Positions 50,575 through 62,036 of a stretch of 64,000 nucleotides of DNA are shown here, one piece after another. The stretch covers positions 682,001-746,000 of the forward strand of contig CAVYPR010000006.1 in NCBI GenBank assembly GCA_963770505.1, in the 5' to 3' direction. The notes beneath the pieces were generated by a model that was given only the letters and a program-made list of their open reading frames with translations, made no database searches and had not been told where the DNA came from. A program made the position numbers and the translations under genes. Source of the stretch: CAVYPR01 sp963770505. Its GTDB lineage: Bacteria > Actinomycetota > Acidimicrobiia > Acidimicrobiales > RAAP-2. Numbering within the stretch: the first letter of the stretch is position 1; every line of letters starts with the position of its first letter.

Positions 50575-51411
50575 CTACCGCCTGGTGCCCCGGGTGCGCC
50601 GGCGGCGGACGATCATCTTGTCGGAGTCCTTGTGGCGGGCCCGGGTGCGCCCCTCGGGCTTGCCCCAGGGCGAGACCGGGTGGCGCCCGCCGGAGGACTT
50701 GCCCTCTCCCCCGCCGAGGGGGTGGTCGACCGGGTTCATGGCCACGCCCCGGGTCTGGGGGCGGATGCCCTTCCAGCGGTTGCGGCCGGCCTTGCCCACC
50801 TTGACCAGCTCGGCCTCGGCGTTGCCGACCACGCCCAGGGTGGCCCGGCAGTCGATCGACACCCGGCGCATCTCGGTGGAGGGGAGCCGCAGGGTGGCGA
50901 ACGCCCCCTCCTTGGCCACCAGCTGGATGCTCATGCCCGCGCCCCGGGCGAGCTTCCCGCCGCCGCCGGGCCGCAGCTCCACGTTGTGGATGACCGAGCC
51001 CACCGGGATGTAGCGCATGGGCAGGGCGTTGCCCGGCCGGATCTCGGCCCCGTGGCCGCTCTGGAGCAGGTCGCCGACCTTGACCCCGGCCGGGGCGAGG
51101 ATGTAGCGCTTCTCCCCGTCGAGGTAGTGGAGCAGGGCGATCCGGGCGTTGCGCCCCGGGTCGTACTCGATCGCCGCCACCTTGGCCGGCACGCCGTCCT
51201 TGTCCCGTCGGAAGTCGACGATCCGGTACTGGCGCTTGTGGCCTCCGCCACGGTGCCGGGAGGTCTTGCGGCCCAGGTTGTTCCGCCCGCCCGAGCTCGG
51301 TTTGGGGGCGAGCAGCGAGCGCTCCGGGCGGTCGCGGGTGATCTCGGAGAAGTCCGAGACGGTCTGGAACCGGCGTCCGGCGCTGGTCGGCTTTCTGCTG
51401 CGGAGGGGCAT
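50575..51411 (-). CDS. rplB: Ribosomal protein L2 (uL2)
   Basis: 278 residues: RKPTSAGRRFQTVSDFSEIT, HRGGGHKRQYRIVDFRRDKD, and the peptidyl-transferase loop GVAMNPVDHPLGGGEGKSSG with its conserved His. Ends RRRTRGTRR. Confidence 0.98.
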   Translation of the reverse strand: MPLRSRKPTSAGRRFQTVSDFSEITRDRPERSLLAPKPSSGGRNNLGRKTSRHRGGGHKRQYRIVDFRRDKDGVPAKVAAIEYDPGRNARIALLHYLDGEKRYILAPAGVKVGDLLQSGHGAEIRPGNALPMRYIPVGSVIHNVELRPGGGGKLARGAGMSIQLVAKEGAFATLRLPSTEMRRVSIDCRATLGVVGNAEAELVKVGKAGRNRWKGIRPQTRGVAMNPVDHPLGGGEGKSSGGRHPVSPWGKPEGRTRARHKDSDKMIVRRRRTRGTRR

Positions 51412-51418
51412 GGTTCTC

Positions 51419-51709
51419 TCAGCTCTCGAAGAGGTCGATCTTCTCGCCGGGGTGCAGCGTGACGATCGCCCGCTTGGTGTCGGGACGGTGGCCGACCGTG
51501 TTGGTGCGGCGGTTCCGGTGGGCCTTGCCCTTGCGGTTGAGGGTGTTGACCTTGTCCACCCTCACCCCGAAGGCCTGCTCGACGGCGAGTCGCACCTCGA
51601 TCTTGGTGGCCCTGGGGTCGACGACGAAGACGTAGACGCCGCGGTTCATCAGGCCGTAGGTCTTCTCGGAGATGACCGGGTGGCGGAGCACGGTGGTGGC
51701 GTCCCTCAC
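51419..51709 (-). CDS. rplW: Ribosomal protein L23 (uL23)
   Basis: 96 residues from GTG 51709, overlapping the rplD stop (GTGA): VLRHPVISEKTYGLMNRGVY, VFVVDPRATKIEVRLAVEQA and GVRVDKVNTLNRKGKAHR. Docking site for trigger factor and SRP at the exit. Confidence 0.97.
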   Translation of the reverse strand: MRDATTVLRHPVISEKTYGLMNRGVYVFVVDPRATKIEVRLAVEQAFGVRVDKVNTLNRKGKAHRNRRTNTVGHRPDTKRAIVTLHPGEKIDLFES

Positions 51710-52467
51710 GACCCGGCCTCCTCGTCGCTGCTCGGGGCCTCGGCCGTCTCGCCGGCGGCGTCGGCCGGTCCCTCGTCGGTGTCGCTCCCGGCCTCCCCGG
51801 CGGCGCCGGGCAGCGTCTCGTCGGTGAACACCACCCAGTCGTTGCGCAGCACGTCGTAGGCGGAGAGCTCGCGCCGGAGCGTCGTCTGGACGTCGACCAG
51901 GTTGCCGAAGGAGCGCTCGGCCACCACGTCGTCGTCGCCCAGGACCACCAGCACCCGGCCGTCGAGGCCGAGGGCCGCCAGGGCGGCCACGGCGGACTTG
52001 GTCCGGGGCGTCTCCCACCCCCAGGTGTCGACCAGGGCGATCCGCTCGCCGGCGGCCCGGTCCGAGAGGGCCGAGCGCAGGGCCAGGCGGACCATCTTCT
52101 TCGGCGTGCTCTGGCGGTAGCTGCGGGGCTTGGGCCCGAGGGCCACCCCGCCGCCCGACCAGCTCGGGGCGCGGGTCGACCCCTGGCGGGACCGCCCCGT
52201 CCCCTTCTGGCGGAAGGGCTTCGCCCCGCCGCCGCGCACCTCGGCGCGGGTCCGGGTGGACTGGGTGCCGCTGCGGGCGGCGGCCAGCTGCGCCGTCACC
52301 ACCTGGTGCAGGACGTCCTGGTTGGGGACGATGCCGAACACCTCGGGCTCGAGGTCGACCGTCCCGAGCTCCTTGCCCTCGACGTCGCGCCGGACGACCG
52401 AGCGGGCGACCGGCTCGGGGCGCTCCTTGCGGACCGGCCGGCGCGGGGCCAGCGAGGTGGTGCTCAC
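51706..52467 (-). CDS. rplD: Ribosomal protein L4 (uL4) with acidic tail
   Basis: 253 residues from GTG 52467 (GTGA overlap with rplC). The tunnel loop is clear: GTQSTRTRAEVRGGGAKPFR, QKGTGRSRQGSTRAPSWSGG. Then PRSYRQSTPKKMVRLALRSA. The last 40 residues (GSDTDEGPADAAGETAEAPS and more) are acidic and not part of the family core (about 205-215). L4 represses the S10 operon in E. coli; whether it does here is unknown. Confidence 0.96.
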   Translation of the reverse strand: MSTTSLAPRRPVRKERPEPVARSVVRRDVEGKELGTVDLEPEVFGIVPNQDVLHQVVTAQLAAARSGTQSTRTRAEVRGGGAKPFRQKGTGRSRQGSTRAPSWSGGGVALGPKPRSYRQSTPKKMVRLALRSALSDRAAGERIALVDTWGWETPRTKSAVAALAALGLDGRVLVVLGDDDVVAERSFGNLVDVQTTLRRELSAYDVLRNDWVVFTDETLPGAAGEAGSDTDEGPADAAGETAEAPSSDEEAGS

Positions 52468-53126
52468 CGGCGTGCCCCTCCCTTGCCCGAGGGGGTCTTC
52501 ACCGAGTCCCGCAGCACCACCACGGTGCCCCGGGACCCCGGGACGGCCCCCTTGACCAGCATCAGCTCCCGCTCGGGGTCCGCCGCCACGACCTCGAGGT
52601 TGAGCGCCGTGACCTGGTTCCCGCCCATCCGGCCGGCCATCCGGGTGCCCTTGAAGACCCGGGACGGGGTGGCGCACGCCCCGATGGAGCCCGGCACCCG
52701 GTGGGCCTTGTGGTTCCCGTGGGAGGCCCCCTGGCCCTTGAAGTTGTGGCGCTTCATGCCCCCGGCGAACCCCTTGCCCTTGCTCACGGCGATGGCGTCG
52801 ACCCGCTCACCGGCGCTCCACTGCTCCGCCGTGAGCTCCTGGCCCACCTCGTAGGCGCTCGTGTCGTCGAGGCGCAGCTCGACCAGCTTCCTACCGGGGT
52901 CGACCCCGGCCTTGTCGAAGTGGCCCATCTCGGGCTTGGTCAGGGCGCCGGCCCGCCGGAACCCCCAGGTCACCTGGAGGGCGGAGTACCCCTCGCGCTC
53001 GGGGGACTTGACCTGGACCACGCGCACGGGCGCGACTTTCAGCACCGTCACCGGGATGGCGCGGTTCTGGTCGTCCCATACCTGGGTCATGCCGACCTTC
53101 TCGCCGACGATCGCCTTCGTAGCCAC
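52464..53126 (-). CDS. rplC: Ribosomal protein L3 (uL3)
   Basis: 220 residues from GTG 53126, chosen for its GGGAG Shine-Dalgarno and the family start ATKAIVGEKVGMTQVWDDQN. FAGGMKRHNFKGQGASHGNH carries the region of the methylated Gln. Ends with the typical VKGAVPGSRGTVVVLRDSVK block. The open frame continues to 53240 but without similarity. An unusual 218-base gap separates it from rpsJ. Confidence 0.97.
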   Translation of the reverse strand: MATKAIVGEKVGMTQVWDDQNRAIPVTVLKVAPVRVVQVKSPEREGYSALQVTWGFRRAGALTKPEMGHFDKAGVDPGRKLVELRLDDTSAYEVGQELTAEQWSAGERVDAIAVSKGKGFAGGMKRHNFKGQGASHGNHKAHRVPGSIGACATPSRVFKGTRMAGRMGGNQVTALNLEVVAADPERELMLVKGAVPGSRGTVVVLRDSVKTPSGKGGARR

Positions 53127-53150
53127 GTAGTGCTCCCGTGTGCACGCCAA

Positions 53151-53179
53151 CGCTCCGCCCGGGATCCCCGAGCGGAGCG
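53151..53179 (-). promoter_or_regulatory. Inverted repeat in the rpsJ-rplC gap
   Basis: CGCTCCG and CGGAGCG are separated by 15 bases, 25 bases upstream of the rplC start. The 218-base gap also has an AT-richer patch (about 53295-53315) that stands out from its surroundings. It may be a leader element or carry an internal promoter; nothing matches a known riboswitch or r-protein leader that I can recognise. Confidence 0.35.
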
Positions 53180-53344
53180 CTCGAATGTGTCGGCCCGAGG
53201 TCCCTGCCGACCCCCCGCGGGGCGCCAGGCGCTCAGGCACATCAGCTGGACCGGCTCGGGCTCGCCGTGCCGGAGGACCGGAAATCGGCCCGAAGAGAAA
53301 ACCTACACCAAATCCGTCCTGCCTGCCAGGGGGCCCGCGGGCGG

Positions 53345-53671
53345 TCAGGCGTTCTGGATCTTGATCTCGATGTCCACCCCGGCCGGGAGGTCGAGCCGCT
53401 GGAGCGAGTCGACCGTCTTGGGGGTGTGCTCGACGATGTCCACCAGGCGCTTGTGCACCCGCATCTCGAAGTGCTCCCGGCTGTCCTTGTACTTGTGGGG
53501 GGAGCGGATGACCGTGTAGCGGTGCTTGTCCGTCGGCAGGGGGACCGGCCCTTGGATCTTGGCCTGGGTGCGCAGGACCGTCTGGACGATCTTCTCGGTC
53601 GACTGGTCGAGGATTTCGTGGTCGTAGGCCTTCAGCCGGATCCTGATCTTCTGCCTGGGGCCGTCGGCCAT
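53345..53671 (-). CDS. rpsJ: Ribosomal protein S10 (uS10)
   Basis: 108 residues from ATG 53671: QKIRIRLKAYDHEILDQSTE, KIVQTVLRTQAKIQGPVPLP, KYKDSREHFEMRVHKRLVDI and LPAGVDIEIKIQNA. Also acts as NusE in antitermination. Nineteen bases after the tuf stop, so co-transcription with the str operon is likely. Confidence 0.98.
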   Translation of the reverse strand: MADGPRQKIRIRLKAYDHEILDQSTEKIVQTVLRTQAKIQGPVPLPTDKHRYTVIRSPHKYKDSREHFEMRVHKRLVDIVEHTPKTVDSLQRLDLPAGVDIEIKIQNA

Positions 53672-53690
53672 GGGTGTCCTTCCGCTTCCG

Positions 53691-54878
53691 CTACTTGAGG
53701 ATCTTGGTGACCCGGCCCGAGGCCACGGTCCGGCCACCCTCGCGGATGGCGAAGCGCAGACCCTCGACCATGGCGATCGGCTTGCCCAGCTCGACGGTCA
53801 TGTCGGTGTTGTCCCCGGGCATGACCATCTCGGTGCCCTCGGGGAGCGAGATGGTGCCGGTGACGTCGGTCGTCCGGAAGTAGAACTGCGGCCGGTAGTT
53901 GGAGAAGAACGGCTTGTGGCGGCCGCCCTCCTCCTTGGTCAGCACGTAGATGGTGGCCTCGAAGTCGGTGTGCGGGGTGATGGAGCCCGGCTTGCAGAGC
54001 ACCTGGCCCCGCTCGACGTCCTCCTTCTTGGTGCCCCGCAGCAGGGCGCCGATGTTGTCGCCGGCCTGCCCCTGGTCGAGCAGCTTGCGGAACATCTCGA
54101 CCCCGGTCACGGTCGTCTTCTGGGTCTCACGCAGGCCGACGATCTCGACCTCCTCGCCCACCTTCACGATGCCCGTCTCGACCTTGCCGGTCACCACGGT
54201 GCCCCGGCCGGTGATGGACATGACGTCCTCGATCGGCATGAGGAAGGGCTTCTCGACGTCGCGGATCGGCTCGGGGATGTAGGAGTCCACGGCGTCCATG
54301 AGCTCGAGGATCTTGGGGGTCCACTCGGGGTCGCCCTCGAGGGCCTTGAGGGCGCTGACCCGGATGATCGGGGTGTCGTCGCCGGGGAACTCGTACTCGT
54401 TCAGCAGCTCGCGGACCTCCAGCTCGACCAGGTCGAGGAGCTCCTCGTCGTCCACCATGTCCGCCTTGTTCAGGGCGACCACGATGTAGGGGACGCCCAC
54501 CTGGCGGGCGAGCAACACGTGCTCACGGGTCTGGGGCATCGGGCCATCGGCCGCCGAGACCACCAGGATGGCCCCGTCCACCTGGGCCGCGCCGGTGATC
54601 ATGTTCTTGATGTAGTCGGCGTGGCCCGGCATGTCGACGTGGGCGTAGTGCCGGTTGGCCGTCTCGTACTCGACGTGGGCGATGGAGATGGTGATGCCCC
54701 GCTGCTTTTCCTCGGGCGCCTTGTCGATCTGGTCGAACGGGGTGAAGGAGGTGTTGGGGTTGTTCTCCGACAGCACCTTGGTGATGGCCGCCGTCAAGGT
54801 GGTCTTGCCGTGGTCGATGTGCCCCATCGTGCCCACGTTGATGTGGGGCTTCGAGCGCTCGAACTTCTGCTTGGCCAT
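53691..54878 (-). CDS. tuf: Elongation factor Tu
   Basis: 395 residues; GTPase that delivers aminoacyl-tRNA. G1 GHIDHGKTT (residues 19-27; Ile replaces the common Val), G3 DMPGHADYIKNM, G4 NKADM, then domain 2 and 3 with MEDVMSITGRGTVVTGKVE-like residues (Ile for Met here), and the tRNA-binding GGRHKPFFSNYRPQFYFRTT. Third of the str operon order rpsL-rpsG-fusA-tuf. Confidence 0.98.
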   Translation of the reverse strand: MAKQKFERSKPHINVGTMGHIDHGKTTLTAAITKVLSENNPNTSFTPFDQIDKAPEEKQRGITISIAHVEYETANRHYAHVDMPGHADYIKNMITGAAQVDGAILVVSAADGPMPQTREHVLLARQVGVPYIVVALNKADMVDDEELLDLVELEVRELLNEYEFPGDDTPIIRVSALKALEGDPEWTPKILELMDAVDSYIPEPIRDVEKPFLMPIEDVMSITGRGTVVTGKVETGIVKVGEEVEIVGLRETQKTTVTGVEMFRKLLDQGQAGDNIGALLRGTKKEDVERGQVLCKPGSITPHTDFEATIYVLTKEEGGRHKPFFSNYRPQFYFRTTDVTGTISLPEGTEMVMPGDNTDMTVELGKPIAMVEGLRFAIREGGRTVASGRVTKILK

Positions 54879-54915
54879 GGGAAGAGCTACTCCTTGCTCT
54901 GGAACTGGTGCGGGA

Positions 54916-57015
<2,100 letters not shown>

Positions 57016-57044
57016 GGTGCGCTACCTCGAAGACTGCGGGCCCA

Positions 57045-57515
57045 CTACCAGCGGTAGTGGGCGAAGGCCTTGTTGGACTCGGCCATCTTGTGCATGTCCT
57101 CGCGGCGCTTGACCGCCGCGCCGATGCCGTTGGACGCGTCCAGGATCTCGTTGGCCAGCCGCTCGGCCATGGTCTTCTCGCGGCGCTGGCGGGAGAACCC
57201 GGTGAGCCAGCGGATGGCCAGCGTGGTGGCGCGGCGGGGGCGGACCTCCACCGGCACCTGGTAGGTGGCGCCGCCCACGCGGCGGCTCTTCACCTCGAGC
57301 TCGGGGCGGGTGTTCTCGACGGCCCGCTTCAAGACGGCCACCGGCTCGGAGCCGGCCCGCTCCTCGACCATGGTGAGGGCGCCGTAGACGATGCGCTCGG
57401 CCAGGGTGCGCTTCCCCCTGGTCAGGACCTTGTTGACCACCTGGGTCACGAGCACCGACCGGTAGACGGGGTCGGGCTGGAGGTCGCGGCGGGTGGCGGG
57501 TCCGTTGCGGGGCAT
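57045..57515 (-). CDS. rpsG: Ribosomal protein S7 (uS7)
   Basis: 156 residues: PRNGPATRRDLQPDPVYRSV, LVTQVVNKVLTRGKRTLAER, RRVGGATYQVPVEVRPRRAT and ANEILDASNGIGAAVKRRED. Head assembly protein; in E. coli it represses the str operon. One base separates it from the rpsL stop. Confidence 0.98.
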   Translation of the reverse strand: MPRNGPATRRDLQPDPVYRSVLVTQVVNKVLTRGKRTLAERIVYGALTMVEERAGSEPVAVLKRAVENTRPELEVKSRRVGGATYQVPVEVRPRRATTLAIRWLTGFSRQRREKTMAERLANEILDASNGIGAAVKRREDMHKMAESNKAFAHYRW

Positions 57516-57516
57516 C

Positions 57517-57888
57517 TCAGGACTCCTTCTTGGCGCCGTAGCGGCTGCGGGCCTGGCTACGCTCGCGCACGCCCGAGGTGTCGAGGGCGCCGCGGATCAC
57601 CTTGTAACGCACGCCCGGGAGGTCCTTCACCCGGCCCCCGCGGACCAGGACGATCGAGTGCTCCTGGAGGTTGTGGCCCACGCCGGGGATGTAGGCGGTG
57701 ATCTCCACCCCGCTGGTGAGCCGGACGCGGGCCACCTTGCGCAGGGCCGAGTTCGGCTTCTTGGGCGTGGTCGTGTAGACGCGGGTGCAGACCCCCCGCC
57801 GCTGCGGGGCGCCCCGGAGGGCCGGGGTCTTGGTCTTGGTCGTCTTGGCCTGCCGTCCCTTGCGGACGAGCTGGGCGATCGTGGGCAC
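57517..57888 (-). CDS. rpsL: Ribosomal protein S12 (uS12)
   Basis: 123 residues from GTG 57888: PTIAQLVRKGRQAKTTKTKT, the streptomycin-site TTPKKPNSALRKVARVRLTS (both conserved Lys present, so streptomycin-sensitive type) and HNLQEHSIVLVRGGRVKDLP. Has its own promoter and leader hairpin in the 116-base gap after rpoC. Confidence 0.98.
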   Translation of the reverse strand: MPTIAQLVRKGRQAKTTKTKTPALRGAPQRRGVCTRVYTTTPKKPNSALRKVARVRLTSGVEITAYIPGVGHNLQEHSIVLVRGGRVKDLPGVRYKVIRGALDTSGVRERSQARSRYGAKKES

Positions 57889-57928
57889 GCGCTACCTCTA
57901 GGTCGTTGACTGCGGGTTCGTCGCGCTC

Positions 57929-57948
57929 GGCGCGCCCGAGGGCGCGCC
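57929..57948 (-). promoter_or_regulatory. Leader hairpin upstream of rpsL
   Basis: GGCGCGCCC and GGGCGCGCC with a two-base loop: a perfect 9-bp inverted repeat about 10 bases after the predicted transcription start and 40 bases before the rpsL start. It could be an attenuator, a repressor target, or the terminator of rpoBC read-through. Confidence 0.55.
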
Positions 57949-57964
57949 GCCGCGCAGGGGGGCC

Positions 57965-57993
57965 ATGCTAGGGCACACCGGCGTAACGGGCAA
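57965..57993 (-). promoter_or_regulatory. str operon promoter (TTGCCC-N17-TAGCAT)
   Basis: On the minus strand TTGCCC (57993-57988) and TAGCAT (57970-57965) are separated by exactly 17 bases, between the rpoC stop and rpsL. The groES promoter has the same -10 and nearly the same -35. Confidence 0.75.
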
Positions 57994-58004
57994 GGCGCTC
58001 CTGG

Positions 58005-61000
58005 TCAGGCCCCCGCCTCCACGGACGGGGGCTCGCCCCCGCCGTCGGCGGCGGCGTCCTCGTCCGCCCCGGGTGCGGTGCCCAGCCAGCTGGCGTCGAT
58101 CGGCGACTCGAACGGGTCCTCGGACGCCGACTCGCTCCCCACGTCCCGCAGCCAGGCGGCCAGGTCCTCGGTGTCCGAGTCCCCCGAGGTCTGGGCCCAG
58201 AAGGGGATGGCCTCGGCGTCGGGCATCTCCAGGCGCAGGTTGCGGTAGCGGTCCATGCCCGAGCCGGCCGGGATGAGCTTGCCGATGATGATGTTCTCCT
58301 TCAGGCCGAAGAGCTGGTCGCTGCGGCCCTCGATGGCCGCCTCGGTCAGCACCCGGGTGGTCTCCTGGAAGGAGGCGGCCGAGAGCCAGCTGTCGGTGGC
58401 CAGCGACGCCTTGGTGATCCCCATGAGCTCGGGCCGGCCCTCGGCCGGCCGCTTGCCCTCCTCCACCAGCTGGCGGTTGACCTCGGCGTAGATCTGGTTG
58501 TCCACCCGCTCGCCGGGCAGGAACGGGGCGTCGCCCGGCTCGGCCACGAGGACCCGGCGCAGCATCTGGCGCACGATCAGCTCGATGTGCTTGTCGTGGA
58601 TGGAGACGCCCTGGTCGCGGTAGACCTTCTGGACCTCTTCCACCAGGTACTGCTGGGTCTCGCGGATGCCCTTGACCTCGAGGAGCTCCTTGGGGTCCTT
58701 GGGCCCCTCCACCAGCGCGTCGCCGGCCCCGACCTCCTGGCCGTCGGCCACCTCGAGGTGGGCCCGGGGCGGGACCACCGAGGACTCCTCGGTCCCGTCG
58801 TCGGCCACCACCGTGATGCGCCGGCCGCCCTCCTCGTCCTCGATCCGGACCACGCCGGAGTGGCGGGCCAGGACGGCCGCGCCCTTGGGCGTCCTGGCCT
58901 CGAACAGCTCGACGACACGGGGCAGGCCGTGGGTGATGTCCTCCCCGACCACACCGCCGGTGTGGAAGGTCCGCATGGTGAGCTGGGTCCCCGGCTCGCC
59001 GATGGACTGGGCGGCGATGACCCCCACCGCCTCGCCCAGCTCGATCATCCGGCCGGTGGCCAGCGACTGGCCGTAGCAGGCGGCGCACACCCCGTGGGTG
59101 GCCTCGCAGGTGAGCACCGAGCGCGTCCGGATGCGGTCGATCCCCGGGTCGTCGCGCAGCGCGGCGCAGAGCTCGTCGGTGAGCAGGGTCCCCACCGGCA
59201 GCTTCGTCTTGTCGGCCAGGGTGACCGGCTCCACCAGCAGGCGGCCGTAGGCGCGGGTCTCGAGGTAGCTCCGCTTGCCCGGACCGTCGGGCTCGACACC
59301 CTCGATCCAGATGCCCCTCGTCGTGCCGCAGTCCTCCTCGCGGACGATCAGCTCCTGGGCCACGTCGACCAGCCGGCGGGTCAGGTAGCCCGAGTCGGCG
59401 GTGCGCAGGGCGGTGTCGGCCAGGCCCTTGCGGGCCCCGTGGGTGGAGATGAAGTACTCGAGGACCGACAGCCCCTCACGGAAGGAGGACTTGATCGGCC
59501 GGGGGATCATCTCTCCCCGGGGGTTGGAGACCAGCCCCTTCATGCCGGCGATCTGACGGATCTGCTGGGCGTTCCCACGGGCGCCGGAGTCGACCATCAT
59601 GTCCAGCGGGTTGAAGGAGAGACCGGCCAGGGCCTGCTCCATGGCCCGCCCGACCTCGGAGTTGGCCGAGGTCCAGATCTCGATCTCCTTCTGGCGCCGC
59701 TCGTCGTCGGTGATGATGCCCCGCTTGAACTGGCTCTCGGCCTTCTCCGCCTCCTTCTCGTAGCGGTCGAGGATCGAGGCCTTGTCGGCGGGCGTGCGGA
59801 CGTCGTCGATGGAGATGGTGAGCCCGGACTGGGCGGCGAAGCGGAAGCCGAGCGCCTTGATCCGGTCGAGGCTGGAGGCCACCACGTGCTTGGGGTGCTC
59901 GGCCGCCAGCTCCTCGACGATGACCCCGATCGGGGTGTTGCGCTTGCCCACCACGTCGTTGACGTAGCGGAACCCCTCGGGCAGGGCCTCGTTGAAGAAG
60001 ACCCGCCCCGGCGTGGTCTCGAGCGTGAGGGACTCCTCGCCGACGGCCTCGATGCCCGCCGCCTCCAGCCGCTTGGCCAGGGAGGAGCCGGGCAGGGGGC
60101 GCATCTGGATCTTGGCGTGCAGGTCCACGTGGCCGGCGTCGAAGGCCGTCTGGACCTCGTAGCTGTGCCGGAAGGCCCGCCCCTCGCCCTCGGCCCCGTC
60201 GACGGCCAGGGTGAGGTAGTAGCCGCCGAAGACCATGTCCTGGGTCGGCACGGTGATCGGGCGGCCGGTGGCCGGCGAGAGGATGTTGTTGGCCGAGAGC
60301 ATGAGCACGCGGGCCTCGGCCTGGGCCTCGGCCGACAGCGGCAGGTGGACGGCCATCTGGTCCCCGTCGAAGTCGGCGTTGAAGGCGGTGCAGACCAGCG
60401 GGTGGACCTGGATGGCCTTGCCCTCGACCAGCACCGGCTCGAAGGCCTGGATGCCCAGGCGGTGGAGGGTGGGGGCCCGGTTCAGCAGCACCGGGTGCTC
60501 GCGGATGACCCCTTCGAGCACGTCCCAGACCTGCGGGCGCCGCCGCTCGACCATCCGCTTGGCCGACTTGATGTTCTGGGCCAGCTCGGCGTCGACCAGC
60601 CGCTTCATCACGAACGGCTTGAAAAGCTCCAGGGCCATCAGCTTGGGCAGCCCGCACTGGTGGAGCTGCAGGGTGGGGCCGATCACGATGACCGAGCGGC
60701 CCGAGTAGTCGACCCGCTTGCCCAGGAGGTTCTGGCGGAACCGGCCCTGCTTGCCCTTCAGCATGTCCGAGAGGCTCTTGAGCGGGCGGTTGCCCGGCCC
60801 GGTGACGGGCCGGCCGCGGCGGCCGTTGTCGAAGAGGGCGTCGACCGCCTCTTGGAGCATGCGCTTCTCGTTGTTGATGATGATCTCGGGCGCGCCCAGG
60901 TCCAGCAGCCGCTTCAGGCGGTTGTTGCGGTTGATGACCCGGCGGTAGAGGTCGTTGAGGTCCGAGGTGGCGAACCGGCCCCCGTCGAGCTGGACCATGG

Positions 61001-62035
61001 GCCGCAGGTCGGGCGGGATCACCGGCACCGCCTCGAGGATCATGGCCCGCGGGTCGTTGACCCGGCGGCCGTGCTCGTCGCGGCGGTTGAAGGCGGTGAC
61101 GATCTTGAGCCGCTTGATCACCTTCTGGCGGCGCTGGGCCGACAGCGGCCGGCGGCCGTCGGCGGCGTCGATCATCTCGCGGAGCTTGATCTCCTCGGCG
61201 TCGAGGTCGATCCGGTCGATCAGCTGCTGGATGGCCTCGGCCCCCATGCCGCCCTCGAAGTAGTCCTCGTAGCGGACGCGCAGCTCCCGCCAGAGCAGCT
61301 CGTCCTCGATGATCTTGCGGGCGTGCAGGCTGCGGAACTCGTCGAGGGAGCGCTGGGCCAGCTCGATCTCGTCGTCGGCCCGCTCCCGCATGGCCGAGAT
61401 CTCCTTCTCGACCGCCTTCTGGCGGGCCTTGACCTCGGCGTCGCGGGCGCCCTCGGCCTCGAGCTGCTTGAGCTCCTCCTCGAGCGCCTTGAACCGCCGG
61501 TCGATGTCGAGGTCCCGCCGGCGCTCGATCTCGGCCACCTCGTCGAGCAGCTCGGCCTCGAGGTTGGGCAGGTCCTCGTGGCGCTTGTCCTCGTCCACCC
61601 AGGTGACGAGGTTGGCGGCGAAGTAGATGACCTTCTCGAGCTGCTTGGCCTTGAGCTCCTCGCGGGCCTCGGTGCCCATGAGGAGGTAGGCCAGCCAACT
61701 GCGGGTGCCCCGCAGGTACCAGATGTGCACCACCGGGGCCGCCAGCTCGATGTGGCCCATGCGCTCGCGGCGGACCTTCGAGCGGGTGACCTCCACGCCG
61801 CAGCGCTCGCAGATGATGCCCTTGAAGCGCACCCGCTTGTACTTGCCGCAGTAGCACTCCCAGTCCTTGGTCGGACCGAAGATCTTCTCGCAGAAGAGCC
61901 CGTCCTTCTCGGGGCGCAGCGTGCGGTAGTTGATCGTCTCGGGCTTCTTGACCTCGCCGTTGGACCAGCCCCGGATGGAGTCCCCGGTGGCCAGGCCGAT
62001 CCGCAGCTGGTCGAACGTGTTCACGTCGAGAGCCA

Positions 62036-62036
<1 letters not shown>
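58005..62036 (-). CDS. rpoC: RNA polymerase beta-prime subunit
   Basis: 1343 residues. ATG 62036 shares one base with the rpoB stop (TGATG). The N-terminal zinc site is CEKIFGPTKDWECYCGKY and CERCGVEVTRSKVRRERM; the catalytic loop FNADFDGDQMAVHLPLSAEA binds the active-site Mg. RVDYSGRSVIVIGPTLQLHQ, the bridge-helix/trigger-loop blocks HGARKGLADTALRTADSGYL and EAVGVIAAQSIGEPGTQLTM, and the second zinc site (CEATHGVCAACYG) are present. The tail after DLAAWLRDVG is about 50 acidic residues. Intact. Confidence 0.98.

Noticed and set aside
53127..53240. N-terminal extension of L3 to an upstream start
   Set aside because: The extra residues are unlike any L3 and GTG 53126 has a good Shine-Dalgarno.
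62013..62025. CGAACGTGTTCAC near the rpoC start as a second LexA box
   Set aside because: Two bases shorter than the SOS consensus between half-sites and lies within coding sequence.
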